Below are positions 63,374-64,000 of a DNA stretch of 64,000 bases, in pieces; position 1 is the stretch's first letter; every line of letters begins with the position of its first letter. The position numbers and the translations under genes were made by a program. Below the pieces are notes generated by a model. That model searched no databases. It was not told the DNA's origin and saw only the letters and a list, made by a program, of their open reading frames with translations. This stretch comes from Paenibacillus sedimenti (GTDB lineage Bacteria; Bacillota; Bacilli; Paenibacillales; NBRC-103111): the NCBI RefSeq assembly GCF_014534655.1, contig NZ_JACVVD010000005.1:248001-312000 (forward strand), written 5' to 3'.

Positions 63374-64000
63374 ACATGCGTTATGCTGGGGCGGCGTTTA
63401 TCGATCGGCATTTTCATGCATTAACGCATCGCAATTATCGCTATTTATGGCTGGGGCAGTGCGTTTCGCTTATCGGTACCTGGATGCAAAATATCGGGCA
63501 ATCCTGGCTTGTGCTCCAGATTACCGGGTCGCCCTTCAAGCTCGGTCTTGTCGGTGCTTTTCAGTTTCTGCCGATACTTTGTTTTTCCTTGTTCGCAGGC
63601 ATCATCGTCGATAAGTTCCCGAAGAAAAATATTTTGCTCGTTACCCAAACGGTTGCGATGATTCTCGCTTTTACCCTGGCAGCACTAGTCCTCACGGATA
63701 CGGTAAAATATAGTTACATCTTGATTCTTGCGCTGCTGCTCGGCCTTAACAATACGCTCGATTTGCCGACGCGGCAGGCTTTTAATATCGAGATTGTTGG
63801 CAAAGAGGACTTGATGAATGCCATCGCCTTGAATTCGACTACGTTTAATATGGCGCGTATCGTTGGTCCCTCAATCGGTGCGGTGATGATGGCGATGCTC
63901 GGCGCCGGCTGGTGTTTTCTGCTTAACGGTATCAGTTTTATCGCAGTTATTTATGGCTTGCTGCATATCAAGGCGGCGCCTTATGTGCGCAAGCAGCGCT
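63370..64000 (+). CDS. MFS exporter, partial (window end)
   Basis: The frame starts at ATG 63370, overlapping the marR stop, and stays open to the window end for about 210 codons. THRNYRYLWLGQCVSLIGTWMQNIGQSWLVLQ is a classic EntS-like/MFS_3 opening; GIIVDKFPKKNILLVTQTV is the loop after helix 2; NNTLDLPTRQAFNIEIVG and ARIVGPSIGAVMMAMLGAG follow. About half of the usual 400 residues is present. Control by MarR suggests drug or toxic-compound export. Start ATG 63376 is an alternative. Confidence 0.9.
   Translation, partial: MNMRYAGAAFIDRHFHALTHRNYRYLWLGQCVSLIGTWMQNIGQSWLVLQITGSPFKLGLVGAFQFLPILCFSLFAGIIVDKFPKKNILLVTQTVAMILAFTLAALVLTDTVKYSYILILALLLGLNNTLDLPTRQAFNIEIVGKEDLMNAIALNSTTFNMARIVGPSIGAVMMAMLGAGWCFLLNGISFIAVIYGLLHIKAAPYVRKQR

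Overview
The window looks like chromosomal DNA of a soil- or plant-associated Paenibacillus-type Firmicute. Evidence: many lipoprotein-dependent sugar ABC transporters of the UgpB/MalE and LplA types, YesM/YesN and membrane-anchored AraC regulators, a T-box leader, Bacillus-like ribosome binding sites, frequent TTG/GTG starts, and classic hairpin-plus-T terminators. I see no tRNA, rRNA, CRISPR array, intact insertion sequence or prophage module.

Layout. (1) 1-6.4 kb: serC (cut by the window edge) behind a T-box leader and a good sigma-A promoter. A ugpA-ugpE-ugpB glycerol-phosphodiester importer lies divergent from ugpQ, with a PhoP-like box between them. A lipid kinase follows on the minus strand. 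(2) 6.7-9.2 kb: a methyl-accepting chemotaxis protein and a promoter-to-terminator unit with no convincing ORF. (3) 9.2-17.4 kb: a YesM/YesN two-component system, a sugar ABC importer and a NagZ-type beta-N-acetylhexosaminidase, which together suggest uptake and cleavage of an amino-sugar oligomer. (4) 17.7-19.9 kb: an MFS exporter, then about 0.9 kb without a gene that holds a terminal-inverted-repeat element and strong hairpins. (5) 19.9-29.1 kb: a myo-inositol catabolic operon, iolD-E-C-A-J-G-B, followed by a LacI-type regulator. Near-identical palindromes flank its promoter. No transporter gene is in the operon.

(6) 29.2-46.8 kb: an oligosaccharide island resembling the Bacillus ytdP/ytcQ/yteP/ytcP/yteR rhamnogalacturonan locus. 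It has a transmembrane AraC regulator, an LplA-type binding protein, two permeases, a TIM-barrel isomerase, an unrecognised protein, an alpha-toroid enzyme and a GH105-type unsaturated glycuronyl hydrolase. A second, paralogous regulator and binding-protein pair follows without permeases. Next comes an AT-rich secreted NEP1-like protein (necrosis-inducing, GHRHDWE motif) and a 43-codon remnant of a sensor kinase. This is the most interesting part of the window. It joins pectin-type sugar scavenging to a plant-active cytolysin family.

(7) 46.8-64 kb: a copper-amine-oxidase-N-domain protein, a DeoR regulator, a double-GNAT protein, an ArsR/SRPBCC pair, two aldo/keto reductases, a Gfo/Idh oxidoreductase divergent from an AraC regulator, a glycosyltransferase next to a HAD-domain surface-polysaccharide-type protein, an alpha/beta hydrolase, a VanW-like protein, a DUF2238 membrane protein, a beta-propeller lactonase, and a MarR-MFS operon with two clear operator palindromes, cut by the window end.
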